Shown here: in pieces, positions 30,523-40,364 of the stretch
Layout of the letters: each line of letters starts with the position of its first letter
How positions within the stretch are numbered: position 1 is the first letter of the stretch
NCBI RefSeq assembly: GCF_007748175.1
Contig: NZ_CP037422.1
Location: 3,664,020-3,728,019 of the forward strand
Direction: 5' to 3'
From: Gimesia aquarii
Lineage (GTDB): Bacteria; Planctomycetota; Planctomycetia; Planctomycetales; Planctomycetaceae
DNA: 64,000 bases
The notes under the pieces: generated by a model
Databases searched by the model: none
The model's input: the letters and a program-made list of their open reading frames with translations, nothing else
What the model was told of the DNA's origin: nothing
Program-made: the position numbers and the translations under genes

Positions 30523-31500
30523 TCAGGCAACTTCTTCATCCAATTTATCATCACAAATTCGATAATAAAGATATGTTTCGAATTCCTCTTCCAGATTATC
30601 TCCCCTTTTCACCTCGATGCTGATTCCATACCCACGGATTTCGAGTATTCGTGTTCTGATTGCCGCTCCTGCTTCAGAATCACAAGATATGCTTAAATCC
30701 CTTGATAAAGGGGGAAACAGCCCGATATGCACGACACTCACTTTCTGATTCGTCGCGAACTGAACCAGGGTGCCACCCTCAATCACTTCAGAACCATTGG
30801 GTTCCGTCATACGACTCATCCACTGTGAACGATTTTCCTGCTCTTCGTCAAACTCGACGACTTCATGTGCAGAATCAGTAGACAGTAACGCCAATCCTTT
30901 CAACAATGCTTCATTACTCTCATTGATCGATTCCAGTGGCTCTGCGCTTGTTTCTTCTGCAACAAAGGTCTGTATTGGGTTTGAGATGTGTCTTTCCTGA
31001 TCATGCTGCGAGAATTGTTGTCCTTCTTCATGTTGAAGCTCGGTTGGAAAATTCTCAGAAGCTGCCAACACTGCCGCCTCGCGTTCAATCAGCTCTCGTA
31101 TACCAGCGAACGCCAAAAAGTAAACCGTAATCAAGCCCCATCCACCAACAGAGGTCAATTGTCCGTCTGGAAGCGCTGCGAACATTCCGCCTAAGACTGG
31201 TAGAATCAGTACCAGAGTTAGTGAATACTTCTGACTCTGTGAAAGATCCATCAGCCGCTGAGAGCGTATCAAAAGCAGAGTGGCTAAAGAGAAACACGAC
31301 AGTAGACCGCCTAATGTTACCAGAGGTAAAAAGCTCTGCTGAACTTGAAAGATGCCAGTAACGCGCATTAACAGTAATGCACTGGCAAGAATGAAATTAA
31401 GACCAATCATTAAAAAAGGGAACAGCCATCTCAAACGAGATGACTTTCCCTGAATGGTTCTATTCTTAATTTGATTGATGCTGCGTTTTGTTTCTTCCAT
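30523..31500 (-). CDS. Membrane protein with cytosolic C-terminal domain, unknown function
   Basis: The 325-residue product has four predicted membrane helices within residues 25-140 (LFPFLMIGLNFILASALLLM, LPLVTLGGLLSCFSLATLLL, LTLVLILPVLGGMFAAL, GLITVYFLAFAGI). An acidic linker and a C-terminal soluble domain of about 100 residues (GSEVIEGGTLVQFATNQKVS to the end) follow. I do not recognise the soluble domain; a receptor or scaffold role is conceivable. GGAGG lies nine bases before the ATG at 31500; an ATG at 31509 directly abuts that site and is less likely. It lies 59 bases after metK on the same strand. Confidence 0.75.
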   Translation of the reverse strand: MEETKRSINQIKNRTIQGKSSRLRWLFPFLMIGLNFILASALLLMRVTGIFQVQQSFLPLVTLGGLLSCFSLATLLLIRSQRLMDLSQSQKYSLTLVLILPVLGGMFAALPDGQLTSVGGWGLITVYFLAFAGIRELIEREAAVLAASENFPTELQHEEGQQFSQHDQERHISNPIQTFVAEETSAEPLESINESNEALLKGLALLSTDSAHEVVEFDEEQENRSQWMSRMTEPNGSEVIEGGTLVQFATNQKVSVVHIGLFPPLSRDLSISCDSEAGAAIRTRILEIRGYGISIEVKRGDNLEEEFETYLYYRICDDKLDEEVA

Positions 31501-31559
31501 GTCGAGCATCCTCCATTCTGCCCGGCGATAGCTGCTTTATAAACCAGATGAAACCTCAA

Positions 31560-32738
31560 CTATGACATCGCGAATTGAGGCTCAGGTACTTCGTTTCCCA
31601 GGCCAGCAGCGTCTCTCAACTCAGCAGCTTTGTCTGTTGCTTCCCAAGTGAAATCGGGATCGTTTCGACCAAAGTGCCCACCCCAGGTAGTTTTTCTGAA
31701 GATGGGACGACGCAACTGTAAATGATTAATAATCGCCTGTGGCGTTAACGGAAAGATATCTCTGACCAGTTGAGAAATCGTTTCTTCCGGAATCACCGAG
31801 GTTTCCTTTGTATCTACATAAATGCTGGTCGGTTCAGCAACACCGATCGCATAGGAAAGCTGAACTTCACACTCAGAAGCCAGGCCGGCGGCCACAATAT
31901 TCTTCGCGATATAACGGGCCATATAAGCTGCAGAACGATCTACTTTAGTGGAATCCTTACCGCTGAAAGCACCGCCACCATGACGCCCCCAACCACCATA
32001 TGTGTCGACAATAATTTTGCGACCTGTCAGACCAGTATCGCCATGAGGCCCCCCAATCACAAATCGACCAGTAGGATTGATATGATACTTTGTCTTGTCA
32101 CTCAAAAAGTTCGCAGGAATAATTTGCTTGATCACATTTTCAATGACGAAGTCACGAATCTCTTCCTGACTGACATTTTCAGTATGCTGGGTTGAAACGA
32201 CCACTGCTGAAACACCAACAGGCTTACCATCTTCATATTCAACAGTGACCTGGCTTTTACTATCTGGCAATAACCAATCGACTTCACCATTCTGACGAAT
32301 TTCAGTCAGTTTATTCAAAATGCGATGGGAAAGGGCAATCGGAACCGGCATGTATTCTTCAGTCTGGTTACAGGCATAACCAAACATGAGGCCTTGATCT
32401 CCTGCACCTTCTGCATCAACACCTTGGGCAATATCTGCACTTTGTTGATGCAACTTCACCAGGACTTCACAGGTATCAGCATTAAAGCCGATATCTTTGC
32501 TGGTATAGCCAATATCGCGAATCACATCACGAGCAATTTTTTCATAATCCACCTTTGCATTACTTGTGATTTCTCCTGAGAGTACAACAAAGTCAGTTGT
32601 GCACAAAGTCTCACAAGCGACGCGCGAATATGGATCGCCAGCAAGCAGTGCATCCAATATCCCATCTGACACCTGGTCAGATACTTTATCAGGATGTCCC
32701 ATACTGACCGATTCACTTGTGAACGAGAAATTAGCCAT
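31560..32738 (-). CDS. metK: S-adenosylmethionine synthase
   Basis: MetK makes SAM from methionine and ATP. The 392-residue product has the standard motifs: [20 protein letters not shown] at the N-terminus with the ATP-binding His, [27 protein letters not shown] (the diagnostic hexapeptide region), [21 protein letters not shown], and [22 protein letters not shown] with the P-loop-like segment. The start ATG has GGGTGGAGTG upstream. The 271 bases upstream show none of the SAM riboswitch signatures I know. It is the first gene of a likely pair with the membrane protein at 30523. Confidence 0.98.
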   Translation of the reverse strand: MANFSFTSESVSMGHPDKVSDQVSDGILDALLAGDPYSRVACETLCTTDFVVLSGEITSNAKVDYEKIARDVIRDIGYTSKDIGFNADTCEVLVKLHQQSADIAQGVDAEGAGDQGLMFGYACNQTEEYMPVPIALSHRILNKLTEIRQNGEVDWLLPDSKSQVTVEYEDGKPVGVSAVVVSTQHTENVSQEEIRDFVIENVIKQIIPANFLSDKTKYHINPTGRFVIGGPHGDTGLTGRKIIVDTYGGWGRHGGGAFSGKDSTKVDRSAAYMARYIAKNIVAAGLASECEVQLSYAIGVAEPTSIYVDTKETSVIPEETISQLVRDIFPLTPQAIINHLQLRRPIFRKTTWGGHFGRNDPDFTWEATDKAAELRDAAGLGNEVPEPQFAMS

Positions 32739-33009
32739 GCGTCACTCCACCCTTTTTGCATTGATTAAAAGATAGTCAAAAATATATTTCGCCCGATTTC
32801 GGAGTCACTTTGATATCCACTCAATCTTGAAAGATCATGCCAAATACACTTTTGTGAACCTGACCTTTGCGAGCGTTATTGTTCCCGATTGTAGAGCCCC
32901 TGAATGAACTCAACAAGAGATTCTCCCCTCTAGCTTAACGTTTTAAACAAGGTTTCTCAAAAGTTCAGCAGTATTTTCATTAATGATAAGTAGAATATTT
33001 TCCTGCATT

Positions 33010-34395
33010 CTAAGCCGCACTTTCACAGCCTGTTACTTTCGTGTTCATGAGGAGAGGAAGAATCACGTTCACAGTTCGACTTGTTGCACCACGTTGATCT
33101 AAAACAAATTTCTGGGCCCGCTCTCCCTGACTTGCTGCTTTTTGAGGATCTTTCAGCCAGTCTAACAGAGTGATAAGTAGTTCCTCCTGGTTATGAATCA
33201 CCTTGACTGCCTGATGTTGGATCAATGCATCCACTACATCTTTAAAATTCCAGGTATTGGGCCCGAACATCAGAGCAGCACCATAACCAGCAGGTTCAAT
33301 CATGTTTTGCCCTCCCCGCCTGGTCAAACTTCCGCCCACAAAAGCTACATCTGCCAACCCCCAACAGGCCTTTAACTCTCCCAGTGTATCCAGCAAACCA
33401 ATGGCCGGTGTTTCAATATTGGAAAAAGGAAGCAGCGTACTGACATCACCTTGCCGTTGATCACTACGGCAAATTAAGGGAAGTCCATAACTTTTTACCA
33501 ATTCAGCGACTTCTTCAAAGCGTTCCTGGTGCCGGGGAACCAGAATGAGTCGAAGATCCGGATTATATTTCCTGGCTTCCAGATAAACATCCAGAGCAAT
33601 ACGTTCTTCCGGTGCCTGCGTGCTACCTGCAACCAAAACCGTCTGTGCTGTATTTAACTGAAATGTATTTCGGAGTTCTGCTGTTAACGGATTGTCCCGC
33701 TCAATTTCAATACCATCAAACTTAATGGAACCGGTAACATGAACGCATTCTGAATTACCTTTGAGACTTCGAAACCGCTCAGCATAAGTCTCTGTCTGCG
33801 TTGCAATCAAATGGAGCCGATTCAAGAGAGGACCGATCAATTTGCGAATCCGCCAATATCCACGAAAACTCTTTTCGCTCAAGCGGCCATTGATAATAGA
33901 GACTGGTATTTTTAACTCAGCAGCAGCGAGTACAAAATTTGGCCAAAGTTCCATCTCCACCAGAATCACCGCCGTTGGTTGAATTCGCTGAAGGGCACGC
34001 TTGACTGCCCACGAAAAATCGAGCGGAAAATAACAAATACGATATTGGGGAAATTTCTCTTGAGCGACAGCAAACCCGGTATGAGTTGTCGTCGTGATGA
34101 CAAACTCCACATTTGGAATCTGTTCTTGAATTTGATCTAATAACGGTGGCAGTTGAAGCACTTCACCGACACTGACAGCGTGAAACCAAAAACAGGGACG
34201 ATCTTCATCCCGACGCTGAAGGTTTCCAAGAAACTTCTGACTCCAACCAGATCGATATTTTTTTTGAACCAAAATCCGATACAGGATAATCGGAAAAACA
34301 ACTGCCAACAACAGGCAATAAACAAGGTTTAAAAGATAAGAAATTAAACGCACGGGATTCCATTCCCTTATCAAATTCTGGTGTTGCCTGGGCAC
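33010..34395 (-). CDS. waaA: 3-deoxy-D-manno-octulosonic acid (Kdo) transferase
   Basis: WaaA adds Kdo to lipid A in lipopolysaccharide synthesis. The product has an N-terminal membrane anchor (LISYLLNLVYCLLLAVVFPIIL) followed by the family sequence: CFWFHAVSVGEV, TTTTHTGFAVA, VILVEMELWPN, SIINGRLSEKS and, in the C-terminal glycosyltransferase half, AGSTQAPEE, LVPRH, GSLTRRGGQNMIEPA. GTG at 34395 gives 461 residues; an in-frame GTG at 34350 with AAGGG upstream would give 446 and begins closer to the membrane helix, so the start is uncertain. It follows secA by 15 bases and is probably co-transcribed with it. Confidence 0.93.
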   Translation of the reverse strand: MPRQHQNLIREWNPVRLISYLLNLVYCLLLAVVFPIILYRILVQKKYRSGWSQKFLGNLQRRDEDRPCFWFHAVSVGEVLQLPPLLDQIQEQIPNVEFVITTTTHTGFAVAQEKFPQYRICYFPLDFSWAVKRALQRIQPTAVILVEMELWPNFVLAAAELKIPVSIINGRLSEKSFRGYWRIRKLIGPLLNRLHLIATQTETYAERFRSLKGNSECVHVTGSIKFDGIEIERDNPLTAELRNTFQLNTAQTVLVAGSTQAPEERIALDVYLEARKYNPDLRLILVPRHQERFEEVAELVKSYGLPLICRSDQRQGDVSTLLPFSNIETPAIGLLDTLGELKACWGLADVAFVGGSLTRRGGQNMIEPAGYGAALMFGPNTWNFKDVVDALIQHQAVKVIHNQEELLITLLDWLKDPQKAASQGERAQKFVLDQRGATSRTVNVILPLLMNTKVTGCESAA

Positions 34396-34410
34396 ATTAC
34401 CGTTTAAAAA

Positions 34411-37400
34411 CTATAGGTTCTTCCCGCAGCACTTTTTATATTTTTTCCCGCTACCACAAGGACATGGATCGTTCCTGCCTACTTTGGGTTGCTGATTCAC
34501 AATTGGGTCGATTGTTTGCTGTGATGGCTCTGAAGGACTTCCTGATTCCTCCCCAGGCTCATCATATCCATAATCATCTGAGACCTCTTCATGTACCGTC
34601 GAAGTGACCTGCCATAAAGAACCAACAAAATCAGGACTCTGTTTTTCCAATCGGAAGATGGCTGAGGTGACTTGCTGACCAATCCGCCCCCACATCGCAT
34701 CGAAGGCCTTCATCCCTTCGCGACGATATTCTACCTTGGGATCTTTTTGGGCATAACCAACCAGACCAATTCCGGCCCGTAAATGGTCCATGTAATACAA
34801 ATGGTCTTTCCAAGATGTATCTAAAACTTCCAGAATGAGCGAACGTTCCGCCTGACTCAGTTCGGGACGATACCGATGATTGTAAGCTTGATACAACCGT
34901 GTTCGAATCTCATCATCAGATAAAGGTTCCAGCTCTTCCGTCGTTAAATTCGTCTCCAGTTCCTGATTGGCCCATTCAACCAGTTCTCCTAACGCCGGAT
35001 TGTGGGAACCTCCATGAACTCCATTCCCTGAAGCAACAGTGGCTTCTTCCGAGTATGCTTTAGTGAGAAACTGTTCGATCTGTGAAGAAGCTTCTCCATT
35101 GACAAAAACTTTCTCACTTTCAGCGGAAAGAATCTGTTGGATTTCATTAACAGGCTTACCTTTCAACGATTCCAATTCCAGATTCGTTTGGAACCTTGTA
35201 TTAGCCCATTTCACCAGTCCAATGCGACTATTCGCTTCATTACCGGGCTGTTGATTTCCGAGGAAATTATACATGCCAACAGTGACAGGAAACGTCACTT
35301 CTTTTTCGCGATATAGTTCTTTGACTTTTTCAAGGACCTTCTCTTTCGCTTCAGGAATACTCAGATCTTTAAAATCCTCAGGATCGGCGGTAATCCCAAA
35401 CTGATAATCCAAATATCCGACCAGAGAACGCATACCCCAGCTTGAATCAAGGAAGGTCTCTAACGGCGAGAAATCAATGCGACCAATGGCTTTCTGTGCG
35501 TGATCGTATAAAAATTGGTGTAAACCATCTTTGCCGCTTTTCTTTAACTCACGTTCATTCAAATTCAGGCTAAAATGCGCGTTGGCCCATTTGGCGAGTG
35601 CCTGCCAGTTCCAATCATCTTCATACTCTTCTGGCAAATTCTCTTCAATCTGTTCAGCAATTAAATCATCAGCTTGTCGACTGGCTTCATCTTTCAGGTA
35701 GCTGACTAATTGCTCAAACGTCATATCTCGAACACTGACAGCTTCGACGTCAATATGCGCTTCCTGACCACACCAGGCCGCGATCGTATCCCAGCGGTAA
35801 TTACTGTCGAGCAAGCGATCGGTTTCTTCGTCTACCTGTCGTTCGATCATTTCTAAAATCAAATCGCGGCAATTACAGCCATCCAGGATTTGTTGTCGGT
35901 AGCCGTAGACGTTTTTACGTTGCTCGTCCATCACTTCATCGTATTCGAGCAGATGCTTACGCTGTTCAAAATGGCGTTCTTCAACCTTTTTCTGAGCACC
36001 TTCAATCCGGTTTGAGACCATGCGGCTCTCAATCGCTTCGCCTTCTTCCATGCCCATGCGGGACAAAATCGATTTGACCCAATCCCCCGCAAAGACCCGC
36101 ATCAGTTTGTCTTCCAGAGAAAGAAAGAAACGACTGGAACCCGGATCTCCCTGACGACCAGACCGACCACGTAACTGCAAATCAATGCGGCGGGAGTCAT
36201 GACGCTCTGAGCCGATCACATGCAATCCGCCCAGTTGGGTGACCTCTTCCGCTTCGACATCCATGCCTTCCCGTTTTTCGATTTCTTTGACAAGCTGATC
36301 CCACTCTGTTTTGGGAACCTGCAAACGAGATTCATATTTCTGGCTCAATTCATCCCAGGCAAGATGCTCAGCACTCCCCCCTAGAATGATATCGGTACCT
36401 CGCCCGGCCATATTGGTCGCAATCGTGACGGCTCCTCTGCGCCCCGCCTGTGCGATAATTTCCGCTTCGCGCTCGTGCTGCTTTGCATTGAGTACGTTAT
36501 GTTGAATCCCGTATTTACTCAATTTATGGCTGACGATTTCCGACTGCTCAATGGATACCGTTCCCACCAGAATCGGACATCCCTTATTGTGAACCTCACG
36601 CACTTCATCAGCAATCGCAGTCCACTTCTCTTTCTCTGTTTGATAGATCACATCGGGATGATTGATCCGCTGCATCGGACGGTTCGTAGGAATGCTGACC
36701 ACATCCAGTTGATAAATCTTCCAGAACTCTTCCGCTTCAGTCATGGCGGTACCGGTCATACCCGATAGCTTGTCATAGAGTTTGAAGAAGTTTTGCAAGG
36801 TAATTGTTGCTAGAGTTTGCGATTCTTCTTTAATCCGAACGCCCTCTTTGGCCTCCACAGCCTGATGCAAGCCATCGCCCCACTGACGTCCTGGCATTAA
36901 GCGACCAGTATGATCATCGACGATAATCACTTCCCCCTGTTGAACGACATAGTTCACATCTCGTTTATAAAGATGATGGGCTTTGAGTGCATTATCGATT
37001 AAATGAGGCCACTCCATATTGCCGGCCGTGTAAAAACTTTCCACTCCAGCCAGTTCTTCCGCATGTTTGACACCTGCATCAGTTAAGTGACATGTATGTT
37101 CTTTTTCTTTGACCTCAAAATCGACGCCCACTTTGAGTTTCATTGAGACGGAATTTGCCTTGGAATATTTTGTGAGATCATCCTGAGCCGGCCCGGAAAT
37201 AATGAGTGGTGTTCGGGCTTCATCGATCAGAATATTGTCAATTTCATCGACAACAGCATAATGAAGAGGCCCCTGCACCTGCAGCTCTTTCACAGGTTTC
37301 ATATTATCGCGCAGATAATCAAAACCGAATTCGTTATTCGTTCCATACGTAATATCACAGGCGTAATGCTTCTGCCGTTCTTCAGGTCCCATTCGAGACT

Positions 37401-37959
37401 GAATGGCACCGACGGTCAATCCCAGGGCAATATGAATCGGCCCCATCCACTCCATATCACGTTGCGCAAGATAATCGTTAACGGTTACAATATGGACCTT
37501 GCCGGACAAGGCATTCAGAAACGCGGGTAAGGAAGAAACCAATGTCTTCCCTTCTCCTGTTACCATTTCAGCAATCATGCCTTTATGCAGAAAGTAGCCT
37601 CCAATCATCTGCACGGAGTAATGCCGCATATTCAAATTACGCCAGGCAGATTCCCTAACCGCGGCAAATGCATAGGTCAGAATATCATCCAGCGTTTCAC
37701 CGGCTTCCAATCGCGCACGCAATTTCGACGCGGTCTGTTTTAATTCTTCATCAGATAGTTTCTGTAATTCAGGTTCGAAGCTATCGATTTCAGCCAGCAT
37801 CGAGCCAGGTACAACTTCATCGTTGCCTTCTTTGTCTCTGACGAATCCCAGTTTTCGAATTTGTCGCTCGTTTGATGAACCGAACAGACCCGTTAAAAAT
37901 CGTTCGAACCATGCCGTTACAACAGTCAGCCATTCACCTAGTTTGTCAAGGAATTCCAT
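34411..37959 (-). CDS. secA: Preprotein translocase ATPase SecA, expanded form
   Basis: SecA drives secretory proteins through SecYEG. The motor is canonical: EMVTGEGKT (Walker A, about residues 131-139), VVDEIDNILIDEA (Walker B), GTDIILGG, QLRGRSGRQGDPGSS, and a zinc-binding SEC-C end (RNDPCPCGSGKKYKKCC). At 1182 residues it is about 280 longer than E. coli SecA (901). The excess lies between about 700 and 1030, inside the helical scaffold/wing region, where a module with the pattern L-x-x-W-A-N-x-x-F-x-x-N-L appears repeatedly (near 725, 787, 846, 914 and 992). The conserved LEVLDTSWKDHLYYMDHLR helix follows. A sigma-54-like site lies upstream. Confidence 0.97.
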   Translation of the reverse strand: MEFLDKLGEWLTVVTAWFERFLTGLFGSSNERQIRKLGFVRDKEGNDEVVPGSMLAEIDSFEPELQKLSDEELKQTASKLRARLEAGETLDDILTYAFAAVRESAWRNLNMRHYSVQMIGGYFLHKGMIAEMVTGEGKTLVSSLPAFLNALSGKVHIVTVNDYLAQRDMEWMGPIHIALGLTVGAIQSRMGPEERQKHYACDITYGTNNEFGFDYLRDNMKPVKELQVQGPLHYAVVDEIDNILIDEARTPLIISGPAQDDLTKYSKANSVSMKLKVGVDFEVKEKEHTCHLTDAGVKHAEELAGVESFYTAGNMEWPHLIDNALKAHHLYKRDVNYVVQQGEVIIVDDHTGRLMPGRQWGDGLHQAVEAKEGVRIKEESQTLATITLQNFFKLYDKLSGMTGTAMTEAEEFWKIYQLDVVSIPTNRPMQRINHPDVIYQTEKEKWTAIADEVREVHNKGCPILVGTVSIEQSEIVSHKLSKYGIQHNVLNAKQHEREAEIIAQAGRRGAVTIATNMAGRGTDIILGGSAEHLAWDELSQKYESRLQVPKTEWDQLVKEIEKREGMDVEAEEVTQLGGLHVIGSERHDSRRIDLQLRGRSGRQGDPGSSRFFLSLEDKLMRVFAGDWVKSILSRMGMEEGEAIESRMVSNRIEGAQKKVEERHFEQRKHLLEYDEVMDEQRKNVYGYRQQILDGCNCRDLILEMIERQVDEETDRLLDSNYRWDTIAAWCGQEAHIDVEAVSVRDMTFEQLVSYLKDEASRQADDLIAEQIEENLPEEYEDDWNWQALAKWANAHFSLNLNERELKKSGKDGLHQFLYDHAQKAIGRIDFSPLETFLDSSWGMRSLVGYLDYQFGITADPEDFKDLSIPEAKEKVLEKVKELYREKEVTFPVTVGMYNFLGNQQPGNEANSRIGLVKWANTRFQTNLELESLKGKPVNEIQQILSAESEKVFVNGEASSQIEQFLTKAYSEEATVASGNGVHGGSHNPALGELVEWANQELETNLTTEELEPLSDDEIRTRLYQAYNHRYRPELSQAERSLILEVLDTSWKDHLYYMDHLRAGIGLVGYAQKDPKVEYRREGMKAFDAMWGRIGQQVTSAIFRLEKQSPDFVGSLWQVTSTVHEEVSDDYGYDEPGEESGSPSEPSQQTIDPIVNQQPKVGRNDPCPCGSGKKYKKCCGKNL

Positions 37960-38230
37960 TTTTTAACCTGAACTCGAATTCTCGAAAATAGTCTATCTAT
38001 CGCCTCTGGTTCATTTCACGCTGACTGTCATACTGGCAGTAGCAACGGTCCATTCAAGAATTGACAGAGCGCGTATCGCCAAACGATGCCCTGTAACCAG
38101 AATACATGTAATTTCTGTAAGTTCTTCTCTTTCCGAAGTTTATTTATTTTGAAAAGTATGGTCAATGGCGGTATTTGCTTCCTGTTTGACCATCGCTTCG
38201 GGAGATTCAGAGGCTCACTCATAATGAAAT

Positions 38231-38246
38231 GCAACCAATGTGCCAA
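38231..38246 (-). promoter_or_regulatory. Candidate sigma-54 promoter upstream of secA
   Basis: On the minus strand the sequence TTGGCACATTGGTTGC matches TGGCAC-N5-TTGC exactly, with GG and GC ten bases apart. A transcript would start near 38219, leaving about 260 bases before the secA ATG at 37959. No upstream enhancer-like repeat of the dnaK type is seen. The remaining 408-base divergent region holds no convincing gene. Confidence 0.4.
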
Positions 38247-38367
38247 GTCTGGGGCATTTGTAATATCTACCTCTGGATCTTTTAACCGAAATGCTTATAT
38301 TTTCATGGGATGGATCAGAACCCCACCTTTCAACTGATTCATACTTAAACCCTTACGGAGATTACAG

Positions 38368-39078
38368 ATGTATAATGGACCTGATTCAGAAAAATACCAG
38401 GTAGGTAATCCTCCCGCTCCTCCTGCAGACAACTCCGAAATGATCATCAGCCCTGATACTTACCGAGAAAACCGCATTCCCGCTGGTCAAACTCGAACCC
38501 GAAAATGGCCGATCCTGCACGCAACCGATGTTCCCAAGATCAATCTCGACACCTGGAAACTGGAAATTAGTGGTCTCGTCAACAATCCCCTTTCTTTTAA
38601 CTGGATTGAATTTCAACAATTACCGCGCACACAAGTCTTCGCAGACTTCCACTGTGTGACCCGCTGGTCCCGCTTGGGAAATCTTTGGGAAGGTGTCTCC
38701 GCGAAAGAAATTATGCAACGCGCTGGCGTTCAACCTGAAGCCCATTATGTCATCGCCACCGGTTACGATGATGGCTGGACCACAAACCTCCCGCTAAAGG
38801 ATTTCCAATCGGAAGACGTTCTCTTATGTGACAAACATGACGATGAGCCTCTTGATCCCGATCACGGCGGCCCTCTGCGTTTAATTATTCCCCTCCTCTA
38901 CGCCTGGAAAAGTGCCAAATGGATTACAAAAATCGAGTTCGTCGCCGACGACTCGCCCGGCTATTGGGAACGTGGTGGGTATCACAATCATGGTGATCCC
39001 TGGATCGTCAATGAAAACAACCCCGACGGCGAACGCTTTCAATCAAAAGATGACATCCCTCCCGGCTTTTTTGATTAA
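38368..39078 (+). CDS. Sulfite-oxidase-like molybdopterin oxidoreductase
   Basis: The 236-residue protein is one domain of the sulfite oxidase molybdopterin fold. The Mo-ligand Cys lies in FADFHCVTRWSRLGNLWEGV; other family segments are WKLEISGLVNNPLSFNWIEF, YVIATGYDDGWTTNLPLKDF, DPDHGGPLRLIIPLLYAWKSAKWI and the GYWERGGYHNHGDPW end. It has no signal peptide and no heme or dimerisation domain, as in the short bacterial sulfite oxidase-like proteins of unknown physiological substrate. ACGGAGATTACAG precedes the ATG. It stands alone, divergent from secA. Confidence 0.9.
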   Translation: MYNGPDSEKYQVGNPPAPPADNSEMIISPDTYRENRIPAGQTRTRKWPILHATDVPKINLDTWKLEISGLVNNPLSFNWIEFQQLPRTQVFADFHCVTRWSRLGNLWEGVSAKEIMQRAGVQPEAHYVIATGYDDGWTTNLPLKDFQSEDVLLCDKHDDEPLDPDHGGPLRLIIPLLYAWKSAKWITKIEFVADDSPGYWERGGYHNHGDPWIVNENNPDGERFQSKDDIPPGFFD

Positions 39079-39761
39079 GTAACGACATTCAATATTGTCA
39101 CCCCCAAAATCCCATTGACAATTTCGGGAACCCCCGAATGGAATTCCCTTCCTAAAACAGTGACCATTTTTCTTCTTGACACCATCGCGCCGTTCTCGAA
39201 ACTCCGTGATCTGCGTCGCGCGCGCGTGGAAATTTTTTCTTCGCGGTGAATACTTCTGCTCCTGTTGATTTCAGCACTATAAAAGTCCCTTGTTTTTGAT
39301 GATTGGATCATAAACATTCTGAACAAGCTCTTCATCATCACCCTCATTTCAGACTACTTTCAACCATATTTGCATCATCAACACCGCTCATATCGGTCAA
39401 ACTCAAGACAAAAATGCGCAAATCTTTCTGGCTTGACTGGCCCACGCCATTCCAGATCATGTTAGAGAGTCGATCACGATAAGACCACATTTTCACATAT
39501 GTGAAACAACTTCAAAACACGAATGACACACGCAACCTGGCGAGATAAAGTCAGTTACAGGAGTTTCTCTGCAATGCCATGTAACCACAGACCATATTCT
39601 AACCGATATGACGCCAACACCTGAGATGAATATCTGCTGAGCAGTCGGATTACCCCGCCACTTGTAGCGATACTTTTAAAACACTAAAGAAATCCTTCTA
39701 GACCACAACCGATGAATATACTTATACGATCTTCAGGTAAATGGATTTTTTCCGAAAATAA
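39079..39761. other. Long intergenic region, possible dispersed repeat
   Basis: No gene is evident across 683 bases. Near 39120-39140 TTCGGG and CCCGAA form a small hairpin, and 39180-39245 contains a locally GC-rich stretch (GCGTCGCGCGCGCGTGG) unlike its surroundings. In my memory similar text recurs in planctomycete intergenic DNA and is sometimes annotated as spurious protein, so it may be a dispersed repeat. A 16-base palindrome occurs at 39491. Confidence 0.3.
39491..39506. promoter_or_regulatory. Perfect 16-base palindrome upstream of the ECF sigma gene
   Basis: TTTCACATATGTGAAA is fully self-complementary and lies about 255 bases before the sigma factor start. It has the symmetry expected of a dimeric regulator's operator; the regulator is unknown. 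Confidence 0.4.
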
Positions 39762-40364
39762 ATGAACCAAACGGGAACTGATTACGACTATAGTCACAGT
39801 TCCATGACACGATCACCCAACCAAATCCTTGACGAACTGCTAGTGCTGAAATGCCAGGATGGTGACATCGAGGCTTTCAAAACTCTTGTCTCTCGTTGGC
39901 ACAACCGGTTGCGGCGGCATGCCTGGTATTTAACTCAAGACTGGGAAGCTGCGGGAGACATCGTTCAGGATGCCTGGTTGGATATCATTCGTACCATCCG
40001 TCGGCTGAAAGACCCATCGTCGTTTCGAAACTGGGCGTACCGCATTGTGGGGAACAAGGCAACCGATTGGGTGCGACGCCAGCAGCGACAAAGAACACTC
40101 TGGACAGAAATAGCGCACCAAAAAAAGAGTGCGGGTGACTCCACAGCACAACAAGGAAACAAGTCACATGTGCAGTCAATAATTCAACAAGGTATCAAAG
40201 CATTGTCGACAAGCAGCCAACAGATTCTTTCCATGAAATATATGGATCACATGTCAACACAAGAAATCGCACAAGCGTTAGGGATCCCGGTCGGAACTGT
40301 CAAATCGCGGTTACATCATGCCCGGGAACAACTGAAGCAAGTCATACAAAGGAGCGAATTATGA
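39762..40364 (+). CDS. ECF-type RNA polymerase sigma factor
   Basis: The 200-residue protein has region 2 (DGDIEAFKTLVSRWHNRLRRHAWYLTQDWEAAGDIVQDAWLDIIR, with the DIVQD-type core helix) and region 4 (LSTSSQQILSMKYMDHMSTQEIAQALGIPVGTVKSRLHHARE), a helix-turn-helix that reads the -35 element. There is no region 3, which makes it an extracytoplasmic-function sigma. The first ATG is at 39762; an internal ATG at 39804 also starts shortly before region 2. Its stop overlaps the next gene by four bases (ATGA), so the two are translationally coupled. The downstream membrane protein is therefore a natural candidate for its regulator. Confidence 0.9.
   Translation: MNQTGTDYDYSHSSMTRSPNQILDELLVLKCQDGDIEAFKTLVSRWHNRLRRHAWYLTQDWEAAGDIVQDAWLDIIRTIRRLKDPSSFRNWAYRIVGNKATDWVRRQQRQRTLWTEIAHQKKSAGDSTAQQGNKSHVQSIIQQGIKALSTSSQQILSMKYMDHMSTQEIAQALGIPVGTVKSRLHHAREQLKQVIQRSEL

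Noticed and set aside
32739-33009. A SAM riboswitch upstream of metK
   Set aside because: I looked for the conserved core sequences of the SAM-I and related classes and found none.
38086-38337. An 83-codon open frame between secA and the molybdopterin protein
   Set aside because: There is no ribosome site, its composition is not protein-like, and it covers the candidate sigma-54 site of secA.
39075-39347. A 90-codon open frame on the minus strand overlapping the sulfite-oxidase-like gene end
   Set aside because: It is Arg-rich because of a locally GC-rich block, lacks a ribosome site and overlaps the neighbouring stop; a repeat is more likely.
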